DNA of 13,162 bases from Deltaproteobacteria bacterium (GTDB lineage: Bacteria; Desulfobacterota; DSM-4660; Desulfatiglandales; B25-G16): contig QMLT01000022.1 in assembly GCA_003646875.1 (NCBI GenBank), positions 1 through 13,162 of the forward strand, read 5' to 3'. The translations under genes were made by a program, and so were the position numbers. Positions within the stretch are counted from its first letter, which is position 1; every line of letters starts with the position of its first letter. The notes below the pieces were generated by a model, which was given only the letters and a program-made list of their open reading frames with translations, ran no database searches and was not told the origin of the DNA. This document shows, piece by piece, positions 12,523-13,162 of this stretch.

Positions 12523-13008
12523 ATGAAAGCGATGATCCCGGCTGCTGGCATGGGAGAGAGATTGCAACCTTTGAACAACGTTTACCCTAAGGTTTTGGCG
12601 CCAGTTGTTAATACGCCCGTGATAGATAGGATTATACAATTTCTGACAGCACATAAGGTAGAAAAAATAATAATCAACGCCCATCACCACTACCAGATGA
12701 TACGCGATGACCTTAAAGGAGGTAACCACTTTGGCGTAAAGGTAGACATCAGGATCGAGAAAGAGATTTTAGGAACAGGGGGCGGAATTAAAAACACCCA
12801 TGATTTTTGGGGCAACGATCCTTTTATCGTTATCAATGGAGACATCCTGACTGATATAGATTTAGGAGATGTTTATGCGTTTCATCTGCGGAGAAATAAC
12901 CTCGTGACTATGGTCCTCCATGACAGCCCTAAATATAATATTGATGAAGCTGAATTAGATCCACTAAAGAAAATGGTTGAAAAACTGATCCGTTATATGT
13001 TTGAGTAG
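12523..13008 (+). CDS. sugar-phosphate nucleotidyltransferase, C-terminally truncated
   Basis: The N-terminal part of an NDP-sugar pyrophosphorylase-like enzyme (MurU/HddC/RmlA-like fold), which joins a sugar-1-phosphate to an NTP. Seen are MKAMIPAAGMGERLQPLNNV (nucleotide loop, 1-20), PKVLAPVVNTP (22-32), EILGTGGGIKN (81-91) and INGDILTDID (104-113) with the metal-binding Asp. Family members usually run to about 230-300 residues. Here recognisable sequence stops at LHDSPKYN (near 139), and the frame ends after an unfamiliar IDEAELDPLKKMVEKLIRYM plus FE. The second metal-binding region and sugar-binding half are missing, so it is probably inactive: an in-frame internal deletion that joined the N-terminus to some other C-terminus. 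Whether the tail belongs to the same gene or a lost neighbour I cannot tell. Confidence 0.75.
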   Translation: MKAMIPAAGMGERLQPLNNVYPKVLAPVVNTPVIDRIIQFLTAHKVEKIIINAHHHYQMIRDDLKGGNHFGVKVDIRIEKEILGTGGGIKNTHDFWGNDPFIVINGDILTDIDLGDVYAFHLRRNNLVTMVLHDSPKYNIDEAELDPLKKMVEKLIRYMFE

Positions 13009-13066
13009 TTCATCATTTACAAATCAACTATTCGACCACTTAACCAAGTAACTATGGAGAATGACT

Positions 13067-13162
13067 ATGGAAAAAAAGACATTATTTGAACCCGGAGATC
13101 TGGTGAAGAGTTTTACAGGCCAACATGGTCTGGTTATTTCAACAGAGACATTGGATAAGATA
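13067..13162 (+). CDS. hypothetical protein (N-terminal 32 codons, runs off the window)
   Basis: An open frame from ATG 13067 with GGAGA 6 nt upstream (13056-13060) reads MEKKTLFEPGDLVKSFTGQH, then GLVISTETLDKI, and continues past the window edge. The pattern F.PGDLV....G..GLVIS suggests a small beta-barrel (SH3/KOW-like) start, but I do not recognise the family. It follows the truncated nucleotidyltransferase by 58 bases on the same strand. An in-frame ATG at 13061 is less well placed relative to the ribosome binding site. Confidence 0.6.
   Translation, partial: MEKKTLFEPGDLVKSFTGQHGLVISTETLDKI

Overview
The window reads as a piece of a bacterial chromosome, most likely from a deltaproteobacterium (Desulfobacterota-like). 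The main reason is the order pgpA-cinA-thpR-recA-alaS, which I associate with that group. A DinG-type Fe-S helicase and remnants of a YprB-type RNase H-like protein fit the same picture. The affiliation is inference: there is no rRNA or tRNA gene in the window. Base composition looks moderately AT-rich and coding density is high. Several gaps carry short palindromic or tandem repeats.

Layout. At the left edge (2-151, + strand) is the C-terminal tail of a tyrosine recombinase whose ending resembles integron integrases. Next to it is a decayed gene tail (201-275, - strand). From 363 to 12417 every gene is on the - strand. Read in transcription order from the right, they are nagZ (GH3 beta-hexosaminidase), pgpA (phosphatidylglycerophosphatase A), cinA, thpR (2'-5' RNA ligase family), recA, alaS, an MBL-fold hydrolase, an internally deleted RNase H-like pseudogene, an AAA/DUF4143 ATPase with its own likely promoter, and a dinG-type helicase. 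At the right edge, on the + strand and divergent from nagZ, are a C-terminally truncated sugar-nucleotidyltransferase and the first 32 codons of an unrecognised small gene.

How the genes fit together. cinA, thpR and recA lie close together (cinA and thpR overlap) and are a classic co-transcribed set. alaS follows recA, with no recX between them. nagZ acts in cell-wall recycling and pgpA in phospholipid synthesis. The dinG-type helicase unwinds damaged or structured DNA. The left part of the window (1-4100) looks like an accessory or eroding zone: a recombinase tail, two remnants of the same RNase H-like gene family, a DUF4143 ATPase typical of mobile gene pools, and repeat-rich spacers.

Most notable points. 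(1) A pseudogene at 3828-4062 joins the N-terminal and C-terminal ends of one family out of frame, at a short segment that matches both. (2) A second ghost of that gene's tail lies at 201-275. (3) The dinG gene appears to start at a CTG codon behind a perfect AGGAGG. (4) A short palindromic element flanked by an 11-bp direct repeat sits between pgpA and cinA, with a relative upstream of dinG. (5) A long imperfect palindrome covers the thpR stop and the recA leader. I see no convincing new multi-gene system. The novelty here is in decay, repeats and translation starts.
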